NCBI GenBank assembly: GCA_019022495.1
Contig: JAFEKR010000024.1
Span: 186,001 to 250,000 of the forward strand
Length of the DNA stretch: 64,000 bases
Reading direction: 5' to 3'
Source: Epichloe hybrida
Lineage: Eukaryota > Ascomycota > Sordariomycetes > Hypocreales > Clavicipitaceae
Part shown: piece by piece, positions 23,206-33,011 of the stretch
Layout of the letters: each line of letters opens with the position of its first letter
Numbering within the stretch: the first letter of the stretch is position 1
Notes under the pieces: generated by a model
The model's input: the letters and a program-made list of their open reading frames with translations, nothing else
The model's database searches: none
What the model was told of the DNA's origin: nothing
Translations under genes and position numbers: made by a program

Positions 23206-24628
23206 ATGGAACCCATCGTACTGGATCGTACTGGACGGGCGAACGGGCGAAGGCGGCGGCCAGCTCGTCCGGCTAGCGTGCGGCCTCGCAGCACTCACTT
23301 GCCAGCCCGTCACGATCCAGCACGTCCGAGGCAATCGTGAGGGCGAAAGAGGAGGCGGTACGTCGAGCCCATCAGATTGCGCAGGATGGTCTCTGGCCGT
23401 CCATCTTCTGACACACAAGATACACAGGTCTCAAAGTACAGCACGTCACCTCCCTTTCATGGCTCGCCAAAGTCACAGATGCAGAGGTCCATGGCCTCGC
23501 CGTCGGGTCCGAGAACCTTACGTTCAAGCCCAGGCGCTCTCCTGCCGAGCTTGTTGAAAGAATCTTCGAGATTGATGCCGACACAGATGCCGCGAGCGCA
23601 TTACTCATTCTACAAGCCATCTTCCCTTTCGTTCTGTTCGCCGGCAACGACACCAACGAGCCCGTGGTGCTGCATATATACGGCGGCACCAACGTCCACT
23701 GGTCGCTGAGCTACGAATACTTCGACCAGGTCCTCATGCCGGTCTTCGAAGAGAGATTCGGAGTCCGTGTCCAACGGGAGTTGAAGACACGAGGCTGGAA
23801 CCTAGGACCCCGTTCACGGGGTCACATTGCCCTTGCAGTCCATCCTGTTCGCAGGGGTGAATCGCTCAAGTTTACGCCCCCGCCGCGATTGACATATCCT
23901 TCTTCCTATCAAGTTCTCAGAGTCGATGCAAGCATAATTACTCCCCGTGCTTCTCACGAAATCGTCCAAGAAGAGCTTGGTAGATCTCTGGGACAAGTAT
24001 ACCCCGATGCAGAGATCCACTTCGAGATAGTAGAGGACTCAGGTCACGACACCAGATGGTCCATCCTTCTCGTCGCTCACTCACGGGGCAGCATTCGATG
24101 GGGCCGAGACTCGCTCTTCTCCATGCCCAAGAACCTCGAGTCTACTCGGGAGAAGTTCATACAGCGTGCTTGTGCGAGGCTCTGCGAGGCGCTGTACGAG
24201 GAGACTTCTCGGGGCGGCACGGTCGATGAGTTCCTTCAAGATCAGCTGGTTGCCGTGCAGGCCCTCGCAGAAGGATTCTCGACGTTTCCGAGGGGCGGTA
24301 ATTCGTCGCAGTCAGCGGACGGCCTAGTAGAGAAGCTGGGGACAATTGAAGTGCGGGATGGTACGGGGATAAGAAAGGATACACATGAGCAGCCGTTTGG
24401 AAATGGGTCCACGCATACGACGACGGCGAGGTGGGTGGTGAGTAAGCTAAGCTTTTGCCGGGGGCAGAATTCTACCAGGAGGGGGATACGGTCAAGGGAG
24501 TGGGTTTCTGTGCACACACAAATCCAACTAGAAACATTTCCAACACAAAATTGCGCCCACGCCAAAGGCCGGCCCCTCGTGGGACATCCACGTCGTCTGG
24601 CGTCCCGGATTTTGACGGAGGTTGTTGA
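23206..24628 (+). pseudogene. RNA 3'-terminal phosphate cyclase (RtcA-like), frame broken twice
   Basis: The family converts RNA 3'-phosphate to a 2',3'-cyclic phosphate. Two exons, 23206-23357 and 23428 onward, carry LDGRTGEGGGQLVRLACGLA, then GGGLKVQHVTSLSWLA, SENLTFKPRR, IYGGTNVHWS and TARWVVSKL. The start ATG (23206) opens MEPIVLD, but a perfect 10-bp tandem repeat (ATCGTACTGG, 23215-23224 and 23225-23234) shifts the frame before the GEGGGQ motif. Near the 3' end a 5-bp repeat (TAAGC twice, about 24443-24452) shifts it again before the LPGAEFYQEGD-like end. One copy of each removed would give a single frame ending at 24626-24628. The position of the family's catalytic His (E. coli VGEHLADQ) reads Phe (VDEFLQDQ). 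Alternatives: two assembly errors, an upstream first exon bypassing the first shift, or an implausibly short 26-nt intron at the second. Confidence 0.82.
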
Positions 24629-24948
24629 GATGGCATGACACGGGGATATGGGGACATGGGGACATGAGGACATGAGGACATGGGGGGTCCCCACAATTGC
24701 CGGTGCCAGTGTTGCCAGTTGCCAGTTGCCCTGCCAGACGCGGCGAGACGCCAACCAAATTTCCAGCGTCAAGAAATCTTCAACAAGGTCCCTGACACCA
24801 GACAACACCAGACAGCACCAGACAACACCAGAACAACAAAGACGCCAAACCACTTCACCGTCATCGCATCTGAATCTGCATCTTCGTCGCAAACCTCAGC
24901 AATTGGCCCTACTCACAGAGGTGCAGAGCCTCAGCTTCCTTCTTCACC
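24629..24948. promoter_or_regulatory. NUP53 upstream region with two short tandem arrays
   Basis: Contains an 8-bp array (GGGGACAT/GAGGACAT, five units, about 24642-24682) and a 10-bp array (ACACCAGACA, four units, 24795-24834). The arrays fall in the presumed NUP53 promoter and 5' UTR. No gene was seen. Confidence 0.6.
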
Positions 24949-26310
24949 ATGGCTCCGCTCATCCTTCATAACGTTCCCGATGAGGAGTGCTACGTCGGCG
25001 ACGACGGCATCAAGCGTCCCTACGCCATGTATTTCAGCCAGTCCGTCATGACACCGTCTCTTTTCCCTCTATCAAGCTCTACAAAGGGCACAAAGGTCCT
25101 TTCACTCCCCCGTCCTGCTAACCCAACGATTTTCAGACACGAAGCGCACACAGGAAGCACTAGGTCACGGCGCAATGTCGCGGAAACTGGTTCCTTTGGC
25201 AAATCTACCAGGCGATCTCGATCGAGAACCGGCACACCTGCCCGAAGTCGCGAGAATCCGACCCTCGCTGCCGCAGACAAGCTCTTTGGCGACTGTGTGT
25301 CAAATCAAGCGGCTGCCGCTGCTCCGGCCGCAACGAATCAGCGCAAAAGCAGTGGCTTGATGCAAGACGATGCTCCCCCCCCGCGGGTCAACCCGTCCAC
25401 CCCCGTGCAGCTCATCCTTCGCGGCTACCGCTCTCCATCGCAGCAATATGCTGCCATTTCCCACTACGAGGAACTTGCGGGGGCCATACTGGAAGATTAC
25501 CCGCGCGACCCTCCCGCCTCACAGCGGCGGTACAAGTCGGAGCTACGCGATCCTGCCTTTACACGCCGTCGAAACCTCGGCGCGGATGAACGGGCTCTGG
25601 TCAACCGCGCAGATGGCGGCGAGCATTGGGTCAAGGTGACGTTTGAGAGCACCGAGGCCGCCAACGCAGCCATGTATGCAAGCCCCCAACGGATCTTGGG
25701 CTATCTGGTCTACGCCGAGCCGTACAGGGGCATCCCACCCGCCAAGGACGAAGCTTGCCCCGACGTGGACAGCATCATGGACGGCGGACACGAGCGCTCT
25801 CAGAGCATGCCGGCGGCCGTGGGCACTCCCCATCGAAAAAGCATCAGTGGCATGCCCACCATGCTCCGCAGCCGGCTGCTGGATCTGTCACCCTCGGATT
25901 CGAGAACATCCAGCCAGACTCTCGACACGGCTACTCTGACACAATCACAACACTCGTCGGCCACCATGACGGACGCGCCAGGCCTCAGCTCAGGCGGCGT
26001 CGAGACGCAGGTGGAGATGAAGGACGAAGACAGCATATTTTGCCGGCGGATTCCCACGGCCCGTCGAGCCCGTCTGCTTCCCGCCGAACAAGCCCTGCTC
26101 CCGCAGCAGTCCGTCATGCAGCGGCTCGTCAATGCCGTTCCGTTTGTGAAATGGTTCAGCGGCAGCATGATTGGAAACGAGGTGCCCCGAACCGAGACGG
26201 GCGACTTTGACTGGGGCCGTGCCAGCTTGTACTGGAAAATCATATGGTGGCTCGACGCAACCTTTGGTCTGTTCAAGGGCGACGTGTACAACATTGACAA
26301 GGATGACTAG
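24949..26310 (+). CDS. nup53: Nucleoporin NUP53/NUP35
   Basis: Inner-ring nuclear pore protein that binds Nup170/Nup155 and the membrane. The ATG sits in a good context (ACCATGG). The N-terminus MAPLILHNVPDEECYVGDDG and the SRRNVAETGSFGKSTRRSRS block are typical of filamentous-fungal Nup53. An RRM-like MPPN domain follows (PVQLILRGY...AISHYEELAGAILEDYP...HWVKVTFESTEAANAAM, ending GYLVYAEPYRG). The C-terminus ends in an amphipathic segment (LYWKIIWWLDATFGLFKGD) suited to membrane contact. I infer a 96-nt intron at 25041-25136 (GTCCGT donor, GCTAAC branch, CAG acceptor), giving 421 aa and joining YFSQ to HEAHTG. The intron is in frame without stops, so an unspliced 453-aa form is also possible. 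Confidence 0.9.
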   Translation: MAPLILHNVPDEECYVGDDGIKRPYAMYFSQSVMTPSLFPLSSSTKGTKVLSLPRPANPTIFRHEAHTGSTRSRRNVAETGSFGKSTRRSRSRTGTPARSRENPTLAAADKLFGDCVSNQAAAAAPAATNQRKSSGLMQDDAPPPRVNPSTPVQLILRGYRSPSQQYAAISHYEELAGAILEDYPRDPPASQRRYKSELRDPAFTRRRNLGADERALVNRADGGEHWVKVTFESTEAANAAMYASPQRILGYLVYAEPYRGIPPAKDEACPDVDSIMDGGHERSQSMPAAVGTPHRKSISGMPTMLRSRLLDLSPSDSRTSSQTLDTATLTQSQHSSATMTDAPGLSSGGVETQVEMKDEDSIFCRRIPTARRARLLPAEQALLPQQSVMQRLVNAVPFVKWFSGSMIGNEVPRTETGDFDWGRASLYWKIIWWLDATFGLFKGDVYNIDKDD

Positions 26311-27051
26311 AGGGCGTCCAGTGCTGAAGTTGTCGCGAAGCGAAGAAGGCAGAGGCGGCGGCGTAGCAGGCAGTCGGGCGGCGGCGGCGGCAGCGCCATG
26401 TGATTGTCCAACTGCACCGGTTTTTCTCTTCTCTTCTTTTCTTTTTCTTTTACTCATGATTTGACGAACAAGGGGGAAAATACTTGTCATGTCATTGCAA
26501 TGACGAGGATATTTATTTATTGCCTCGTACTTCGTCTTGTCCTTGTCAAAAAGGGGGAGAGGGCTGGGATCTGGGGCCGCATCATCTGCGTCATCTCAAA
26601 AGGCGTTTCCTTGGCGTCGGGTACTCATCGAGGGACAACAAGCAACGTGGTTGTCCCGAGACCCCAAAACAATTGTGGTGGATTCGGCGGGCAAATTTCT
26701 TTTTTTTTTTGTCTTTTTTTTCCTATAGAATAAATCCAATCCAGCTTGTACGGCTTACAAAGAGGGATGGATATACTAATACATCATGGTCTGTTTTACG
26801 ATAACAGGGACGTCCCAGGACTGCCCGAGTACCCAAAGCTGCACGCTCGCAGTGGTCCATGCAATGTAACTATAAAGGCAAGTCATGAGAATCCGACATG
26901 ACTTGACTACGGCCGGCCAATGATGAAAGGACGGAAGAAGAATAAGTCAAGGCGTGTGAACATGGCCGAATGCAAACAGAAAATAACACACAAGTCACTG
27001 GTATGCGGAACGCGGAACGCCTCATGGGTCGGTCAGTCAGTCACGCCAACT
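26311..27051. other. Convergent 3' flank of NUP53 and IVY1
   Basis: Holds two 3' ends, with T-rich runs (about 26425-26450, 26697-26720). No supported gene. Confidence 0.6.
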
Positions 27052-27611
27052 TCAGTCCCCCCATGCATCTGCCGAGCTCACCCCATCATGATGTCTTGGT
27101 TCCCCCTCACCAGGCGACTGCGACCTCTTCCTGCCCCTGTTTTCGTCGTCGTCGTCGTCGTCATGACGGTTCGCGCCCTCCTCTTCTTCTTCTTCTTCTT
27201 CTTCCACCACATGCTCCTCCTCCTTCTTGACACGTTGGCTCGAGTGTCCACCCATTGCCCCCAATGATTCAAACGTCACGTCGGCGGGTATCCTCCGAAT
27301 GGGCTGGGGAGAAAAGGGCCTAGCACCACGGGGCTTGTTGAAGTCTGCCGAGAATGAAAACACGCTGTCGGCATCGCCTGCGCCGCCTGCGCCGCCGCCC
27401 CCGTTCTGCTTCGGCTCCGTCGCCAGCGCCGCAAGAGACTGGTAGCGCTCCGAGTCCATCAGCAGACTGTCCCCGCGGGCGTGTGCTGGCCGCGCGGAGC
27501 CGCCTTCGGATGCGGAATCAGCGAGGATGCTCTTGGGCGGCAGTATGGAAAACAGCTTGGTTGAGGACTCGCCCACACCATTTGCGGCGGCTGTGCCTGC
27601 GCCGGTTCCGC

Positions 27612-27644
<33 letters not shown>

Positions 27645-28515
27645 TGTCCTCTGTGGCGAACAAGTCTGTTCCCTTCTCCAACAGGTCGTCTAGGCCGCCG
27701 CCCGTCCAGCCCTTGCGCGCAAGGCTCTCGAAGATGTCCACCTCTGCCCGCACCAAGCTACAGCTTGCGTCGACGATGCGGCCGCTCGTGTCCTGCGATT
27801 CGCGCAGCAGTGTCCTGGAGTGGTCGGCGTGGAGCGTCGTCAGGCCGTCGAGCTTGGACGTCAGCTCGACGAGATGGGCTCTGAAGCGGGCGACGTCTCT
27901 GCGGCGCTGCTTGCTGTGGAGCTTGAGCCCTTCCTTTTCCAGGCGCTTGACTTCTTTGCTCTGCGCCTTGATCTTGGCCTGGTACGTCTCTTCCTCGTCG
28001 TCAATGACGGTCTGCCACTTGTCCAGGTCGTGGAGGAGGGGCACCTCGAAGGAGCGGTAGACGGTCTCGGACAGGATCTGCTGGTGGTTGGCGACGAGGT
28101 GGTGGACGCCCGAGGCGGAGAGGAGCGTGTCGGCCGTGCAGGCGCCGCGAGGGTTGGTGAAGGAGGCCGTCATGCTGGTCGCGCCGGGGGCGTGAGGGCC
28201 CGAGATGGGCTCCGCGCATGCTTCCTTGAGGCGGGCGCATGCCTCGAGGGCCGAGCCGAACTGCGACGCGGCGTTGGAGAGGGTGGCCAGGGCGAGGCGG
28301 TACGTCTTGGCCGCGGCGAGCAGGTCCGAGTAGGCCCGTTGCGAGGCCTCGAGGTCAGACTTTGTGAGGACGGCGTGCGAGGGCCGGGGCGCGGGCGGCA
28401 GGGGGAGGATGAAGCGTGACATCGGGTTCGCCGTCGACGCGATGGAGTAGACGGGCGAGGAGGGGATGGGCGGCAGCTGCGAGGGCGAGGGCGAGTGCAA
28501 AGGTGACGGGGCCAT
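27052..28515 (-). CDS. ivy1: I-BAR phospholipid-binding protein IVY1-like
   Basis: Single exon, 487 aa, starting at the ATG of MAPSPLHSPSPS. A long helical region (about residues 45-260) with SDLEASQRAYSDLLAAAKTYRLALATLSNAA and RSFEVPLLHDLDKWQTVIDDEE...KRLEKEGLKLHSKQRRRD has the pattern of the inverse-BAR fold of Ivy1. Yeast Ivy1 acts at vacuole and endosome membranes with Ypt7 and the EGO/TORC1 system. The C-terminal third is low complexity: a (VG)n run from a GACGCC microsatellite (27615-27650), a poly-Glu stretch and a poly-Asp stretch. Assignment rests on helical pattern and fungal family memory. Confidence 0.78.
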
Positions 28516-29090
28516 GGCGCCGGAGAAGGGGCACAAGTGCCTCTTTGAGCCTCGGCTGAGCCTTTTGTTAAGTTGATGTGGCCTGCGTATGAGATGGAGG
28601 AAGGATTATCGTCGTCCGGGTATTAGGTTTGGTAGGTAGGTTCTGGTTTGGTGGAGTTGTTGAGGTGATTTCCGGGGGGGGGGGGGCGAAGGGCAAGTCG
28701 GCTGGCTGGTTTGTTTGGTTTGTTTATTTGCCAAGCGGGTCGGCCGGCCTCAGTCAGGGTCAGAGATGTGCCGACGTCGGGACGTTGGTGGGCAACGGCT
28801 GGCATGCGGACTCGACAACGAAGAGAGAAGAGAAATGTATGTCACTGTCGAGAAAACTTTTCGCGAGAGGAAAGAGCATCTTGGAATCACTTTACGAAAC
28901 GCATGGCTTAGTCCTGATGGTTCTGTTCTGGGTTGCATATATACATGTACATGCTTGGCTAAATTCGAGAATTTTTCGCCAACGCCGAGAGCCAACGCCG
29001 AGAGCCAACGCCGAGAGCCAACGCCGAGAGATTCAAGCTGGAAAAAAAATGAGTGACAAATGACAACCCCCAGCGACCGCATTCCTTCCA
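28516..29090. other. Intergenic region with a G13 tract and a 13-bp minisatellite
   Basis: IVY1 promoter on the left and LRR-gene 3' flank on the right. It includes 13 consecutive G (28674-28686) and four perfect 13-bp repeats (28979-29030). Confidence 0.6.
28979..29030. repeat. Four perfect tandem copies of a 13-bp unit
   Basis: Unit CCAACGCCGAGAG repeated four times without a mismatch, ending 60 bp from the LRR-protein stop codon. The absence of mismatches suggests recent expansion. Confidence 0.95.
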
Positions 29091-30515
29091 TCACCTTTTC
29101 CAAACTGGCCCGCACTTCCAGGAACAACCCCGGTGAAGAAAAGGAACAGCCCTCTCATCATCTGCGAGGCTCAAGGATCGTGCAATCTTGCCGCTGCTGA
29201 CTTTCTCGACAGTGCTTATCTCCCGCCACTCCACCCATTCGATTGTGGGCACAATAACCGACTTTTTGCAATTCGTACAAGCAATCCCTCCCATCTCCTT
29301 TTGCTGCACGGCTCGTTCCAACAGATGACGAAGATGTGACAGGCCCTCGGGTATATAATGCGGCAGTTTTGAGAGCTGGTTGGTAGAGTAGCAGGTACGG
29401 AGAGCCATTTCAACTAGTGACGGAACGCGACTGGGTCGGGCCTGGAGACGTGCATCATCCGCCTCTTCGCCCTTGTCGCCATCCACCACAGCTGCTTTGT
29501 TCGACGCGCCGTAGGCTGGGAATCTAAACGTAGACAGCACCCGTCCTATAGAGTCGGACATCTGGAGAGGGGTTCGACCCAAGGGATGCGATACCAACCG
29601 TTCTTCTGTTAACTCGTAGCGGTTGTTCTCGTCCGACTCATAGTCAAAGGGCGACTCCGGTTCGAGGAAAGCATTTGGAAACAAGACAAGATCCTTCAAA
29701 TTGAGATCAAACAGTTGCACAAGTTCGGCAGGAAGCGAGCGGAGCCGGTTTTGCGACACATTTAGCTGCTTGAGGTTGGACAGTTTCGCTATTGCAGGTG
29801 GAATCTCTGACAACTTGTTCCCCCTCAGACTAAGAATCGTCAAGTGCTGCAAGTCGAATAGAGCGCCGGGTACGAGTCTCAGACGATTCATTGCCAAGTA
29901 CATCTTGAGTTGCGGTTCCTTTTGTTCGAACGCGACGTCCTTTGCCACCACGGGTATGCATGAGAAATTTGACAACGGGCTGAGTGTCTCGTTGCTTAGT
30001 TCTTCCAATCCCATCGACCAAAAGTCAACCGTCTCGTCACCTTGCTCTAAACAAGCTTGAATCTTCTCCCGCGCGAGAAGCTCTGCCTTGGTCAAGGTCG
30101 GCACTGGTCGTCGCTGGTCCAATTGCGGCAACTTGGACGGCAGTGGCATCTCCAAAACTTCTGAAGCTAGGTCGTCGGACCCGTCAGAACCAAGATACAC
30201 ACCGCTATCGAATTTTCGGACTAGCTTTCGATCTCTGTTGGGCTTCGGCAATGTCAGACAGTCGCTGAATGTTGAATCTGATGACGTGGGCTGCTGCTGA
30301 AACCAGGTCCCGACATATCGCTTCTTCTTCCGCCCTTCCACGTAGTTGTCCAGACCAGGATCATCATCGCTAGAGAATACAGCTGGATCGCTCGAGTCAT
30401 AAACACCGCCTGATTGTGGATGACGAACACGCTTGCGGGGATTCTTGCTGAAGCTCTGAGAGCACTCATCCCACGACACGGCCGGGAGGCGCGGGAGAGA
30501 CGGTTCTTCAGCCAT
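29091..30515 (-). CDS. Leucine-rich-repeat protein with C-terminal Cys motif
   Basis: Single exon, 474 aa. The N-terminal 150 residues are basic and disordered (NPRKRVRHPQ, EGRKKKRYVG), compatible with nuclear localisation. About three LRR units follow (residues 205-280: LRLVPGALFDLQHLTILSLR, NKLSEIPPAIAKLSNLKQLN, SQNRLRSLPAELVQLFDL). A conserved-looking C-terminus follows, with ACTNCKKS and later HRGCSWKCGP; the Cys pairs could form a zinc ribbon. Fungal genomes carry such LRR/zinc proteins without an assigned role, and I know no function for this one. Confidence 0.8.
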   Translation of the reverse strand: MAEEPSLPRLPAVSWDECSQSFSKNPRKRVRHPQSGGVYDSSDPAVFSSDDDPGLDNYVEGRKKKRYVGTWFQQQPTSSDSTFSDCLTLPKPNRDRKLVRKFDSGVYLGSDGSDDLASEVLEMPLPSKLPQLDQRRPVPTLTKAELLAREKIQACLEQGDETVDFWSMGLEELSNETLSPLSNFSCIPVVAKDVAFEQKEPQLKMYLAMNRLRLVPGALFDLQHLTILSLRGNKLSEIPPAIAKLSNLKQLNVSQNRLRSLPAELVQLFDLNLKDLVLFPNAFLEPESPFDYESDENNRYELTEERLVSHPLGRTPLQMSDSIGRVLSTFRFPAYGASNKAAVVDGDKGEEADDARLQARPSRVPSLVEMALRTCYSTNQLSKLPHYIPEGLSHLRHLLERAVQQKEMGGIACTNCKKSVIVPTIEWVEWREISTVEKVSSGKIARSLSLADDERAVPFLHRGCSWKCGPVWKR

Positions 30516-31076
30516 TGCGACCGGACTTTGCTACAGATTGCAGAAAGAATTACATGAACAGTTTCCTAGTCCACGCGCGATATAGGGGCCGAGTTTCCAA
30601 CGGGGACGACACCAGCCGCCGTTGATGAGGAAGGAATGTAACGTAACGTGTTGAGAGAGAGAGCTCCGCCGGGACGCGCGCGGATGATGACGGGGGTCCA
30701 GTCCAATCTGCGTTATTACCTCGTGCGTGTGACTGTGTCTCCATATGTATCTTCAGCGCCCCACCCCTCCTCCTGTCGTGTGCCTGAATGGTGGGGCTGG
30801 CGTTCATTCTCCAGAGCCGAACCATTTCATGAGATTGTCATCGCATTTGCTTGCTCGTAAGGAACGACTAGTCGTTTCACGACATTGTGTCCATTAGTTT
30901 TCTTGCAAGCCTCGTAAATCAAGCAGAGCTCTCGAATTCCAACATTGTCGAATGCGCAGCCAATCGCGATTTGATGGTACAATCATGTATGGCTTTATGG
31001 TTTCGTTTTACGCTGCGTCTCTCGCTGAGGTACGACAATTTTTTTATTCTTTTTTTTTTTTTTGGCATGACGTGTC
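30516..31076. other. Intergenic region between the LRR and PLP2 genes
   Basis: Holds the LRR-gene promoter and PLP2 3' flank, with a T15 run at about 31048-31062. No gene was seen. Confidence 0.6.
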
Positions 31077-31912
31077 TTATTCCCAATCATCGTCTTCGCC
31101 ATCATTTCTTGATCTTCCAGTTGCGCCAGTCTTGATACTTTTGCCCAGCCCAGCCAAGCGTTCGTCCTCAGCGTCCTCAGCAGCTTGTCTCCTCTTGATT
31201 ACACGCATATCCGATTCGGGAACGGCTCCAACCTCGACAAGCAAGTTGTCAATATGTCGCATGTTCATTCGAACACCACCGAGTGTCATCAGGGTGACCT
31301 CTTGCTTGACAATGTCCCCTTTGCTGTACACCAGTATAGTTGGGCAGTTCCTGTCCGGGTAGTTCTCAATGGCCTGGTTCGCGCGAATTTCGCAAAACTT
31401 GACGTCACCGTATTCTCTGGCAGCCTGCCGCCAAAGCTCCGAAAGGACTCTTGATTCCACATTCGTTCCGGTGCCGGCTGTTAAGTTGACCAACACATGT
31501 CCCTTTTGAGAAGCGTCTGTGACTTCGCGCTGGTAGTCTGGTTTCGATATCGGGTAGACACTACCATGATTTGACTTTTTCTGAAGACTGCTGAGCTCAG
31601 CCATGCGCTTTTGTCGATACTGGTCCAGGAACTCCTCGTCCTCCAAATCTTCTAATTCATCAAGCTCGTCCAGATCCTTTCCTTCGAGTCGATTTTCGTG
31701 CGCTAATCTTCGACCTTCAATAATCGCCTCCTCAATCATAGGAGTAGGGCTCGGTGGCTTTTCTGGTATGACTCCATGTTTTCGCAAAATATCGTTCCTG
31801 TACGAGTCAGCACTTTCTACATCGAGGTGCCATCGCGGGGTACTTACCACTCTGTATCTGCATTTGGGTCATCAATAGGAACAGCAATTCGCTGATCGCC
31901 AGGAGCCGCCAT
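31077..31912 (-). CDS. plp2: Phosducin-like protein 2 (PhLP2/PLP2), thioredoxin fold
   Basis: Cytosolic co-chaperone of the CCT chaperonin in actin and tubulin folding. Exons 31848-31912 and 31077-31797 give 261 aa. The N-terminus MAAPGDQRIAVPIDDPNADT joins across a 50-nt intron to the family signature EWNDILRKHGVIPEKPPSP. A coiled acidic/basic segment follows (LDELDELEDLEDEEFLDQYRQKRMAEL). The thioredoxin-like domain (about residues 120-225) includes HVLVNLTAG, VKFCEIRANQAIENYPDRNCPTILVYSKG and the VEVGAVPESD end. The hydrophilic C-terminus ends DDDWE. The EWNDIL box separates PhLP2 from PhLP1 and PhLP3. Confidence 0.92.
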
Positions 31913-32434
31913 ACTGAAATAAACTACGGCAAACGAGCTTCTCGAGAACGTCCGGCCCAAACTTATTCGAAGGCAAAAAGACCGAAGAGCCAAGGCAACA
32001 GAACCACCTTTTCACAAATGGCAGCCTGAAATAACGATGAGCATCTTGGGCTGATGGGTTCAATCGCCCCATGCAGGGCCATGGCCAAGTGGATGGCATA
32101 AGTTGCACAAGGCCCTCTCCACCGCCCGCACAAAATACAAGAACTTGTGGGCCCCTTCGTGCAATATCTCGTTATACTTAGCTTACACCAATCAGACAAC
32201 TCTGAAATTTGCATCACGTGGTGCTGGGCCAGGAAGCCCTATCCCGCTAGTCCGCTTCAGACCAAATTCCTGGCTAGAGGCCAACGAGTTTTCCCCTCCT
32301 CATTTGCACCGAACTTTTCTCGTTTAACACCTCTCACGCATCTTGCGAGCCTCAACTCTGCCGCCAGGTTTCGTCAAGTTTCTCCATCCTCGCAAGACAT
32401 CGACGGCAAAGTTATCCTCGAACAATCAGTCAAA
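31913..32434. promoter_or_regulatory. Divergent promoter between PLP2 and RPS27
   Basis: 522 bp between divergent start codons. The RPS27 side ends in a pyrimidine-rich leader, usual for ribosomal-protein genes. Confidence 0.55.
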
Positions 32435-33011
32435 ATGGTGAGCGACAAAAATTCCTCCACAGGCCTCGGCCAACGATGGAATTGCCCCCTGGAACGGCGT
32501 GCGACCGAGGAGAGAAATGGACACCGCCGACGACACATACCCTGCGAGTCACTGGGGTGAAGTGCTGTCGGTCGGAAGTTCAGGAATCGATTTCGCACAA
32601 CGAAATATTCATGTAAACTCGAATCATGCTAACAATGACTGATGCAGGTTCTCGCTGTTGATCTTTTGAACCCCTCGCCGGCCGCCGAGGCCAAGAAGCA
32701 CAAGCTCAAGGTACGATCATAACAAGTCATCGAAGCATCGCCCAAACGCCATTTCACGACGCCTCTACATGCGCCGCTTTCACATCAACACAACTAGACA
32801 CCGACTCTAACATGAAACCCCTCCATAGACCTTAGTGCCCGCCCCTCGATCTTTCTTCATGGATGTCAAGTGCCCCGGTTGCTTCACCATTACCACTGTC
32901 TTCTCGCACGCCCAGACCGTCGTCATCTGCCAGGGCTGCACCACTGTCCTGTGCCAACCCACCGGTGGTAAGGCCAGATTAACCGAGGGCTGCTCTTTCC
33001 GAAGAAAGTAG
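32435..33011 (+). CDS. rps27: 40S ribosomal protein eS27
   Basis: Small-subunit protein with a zinc finger. Exons: ATG alone (32435-32437), 32648-32710 and 32829-33011, giving 82 aa, the family length. The protein begins [20 protein letters not shown] and has the C4 zinc finger CPGC...CQGC ([34 protein letters not shown]), ending [11 protein letters not shown]. The first intron directly follows the start codon, so all of exon 1 but three bases is 5' UTR. The 210-nt first intron (GTGAGC donor) may carry regulation. Confidence 0.97.

Noticed and set aside
24430..24470. A 26-nt intron restoring the cyclase C-terminal frame
   Set aside because: GTAAGC...CAG would fit the frame but is far below usual intron size; the tandem duplication explains the shift better.
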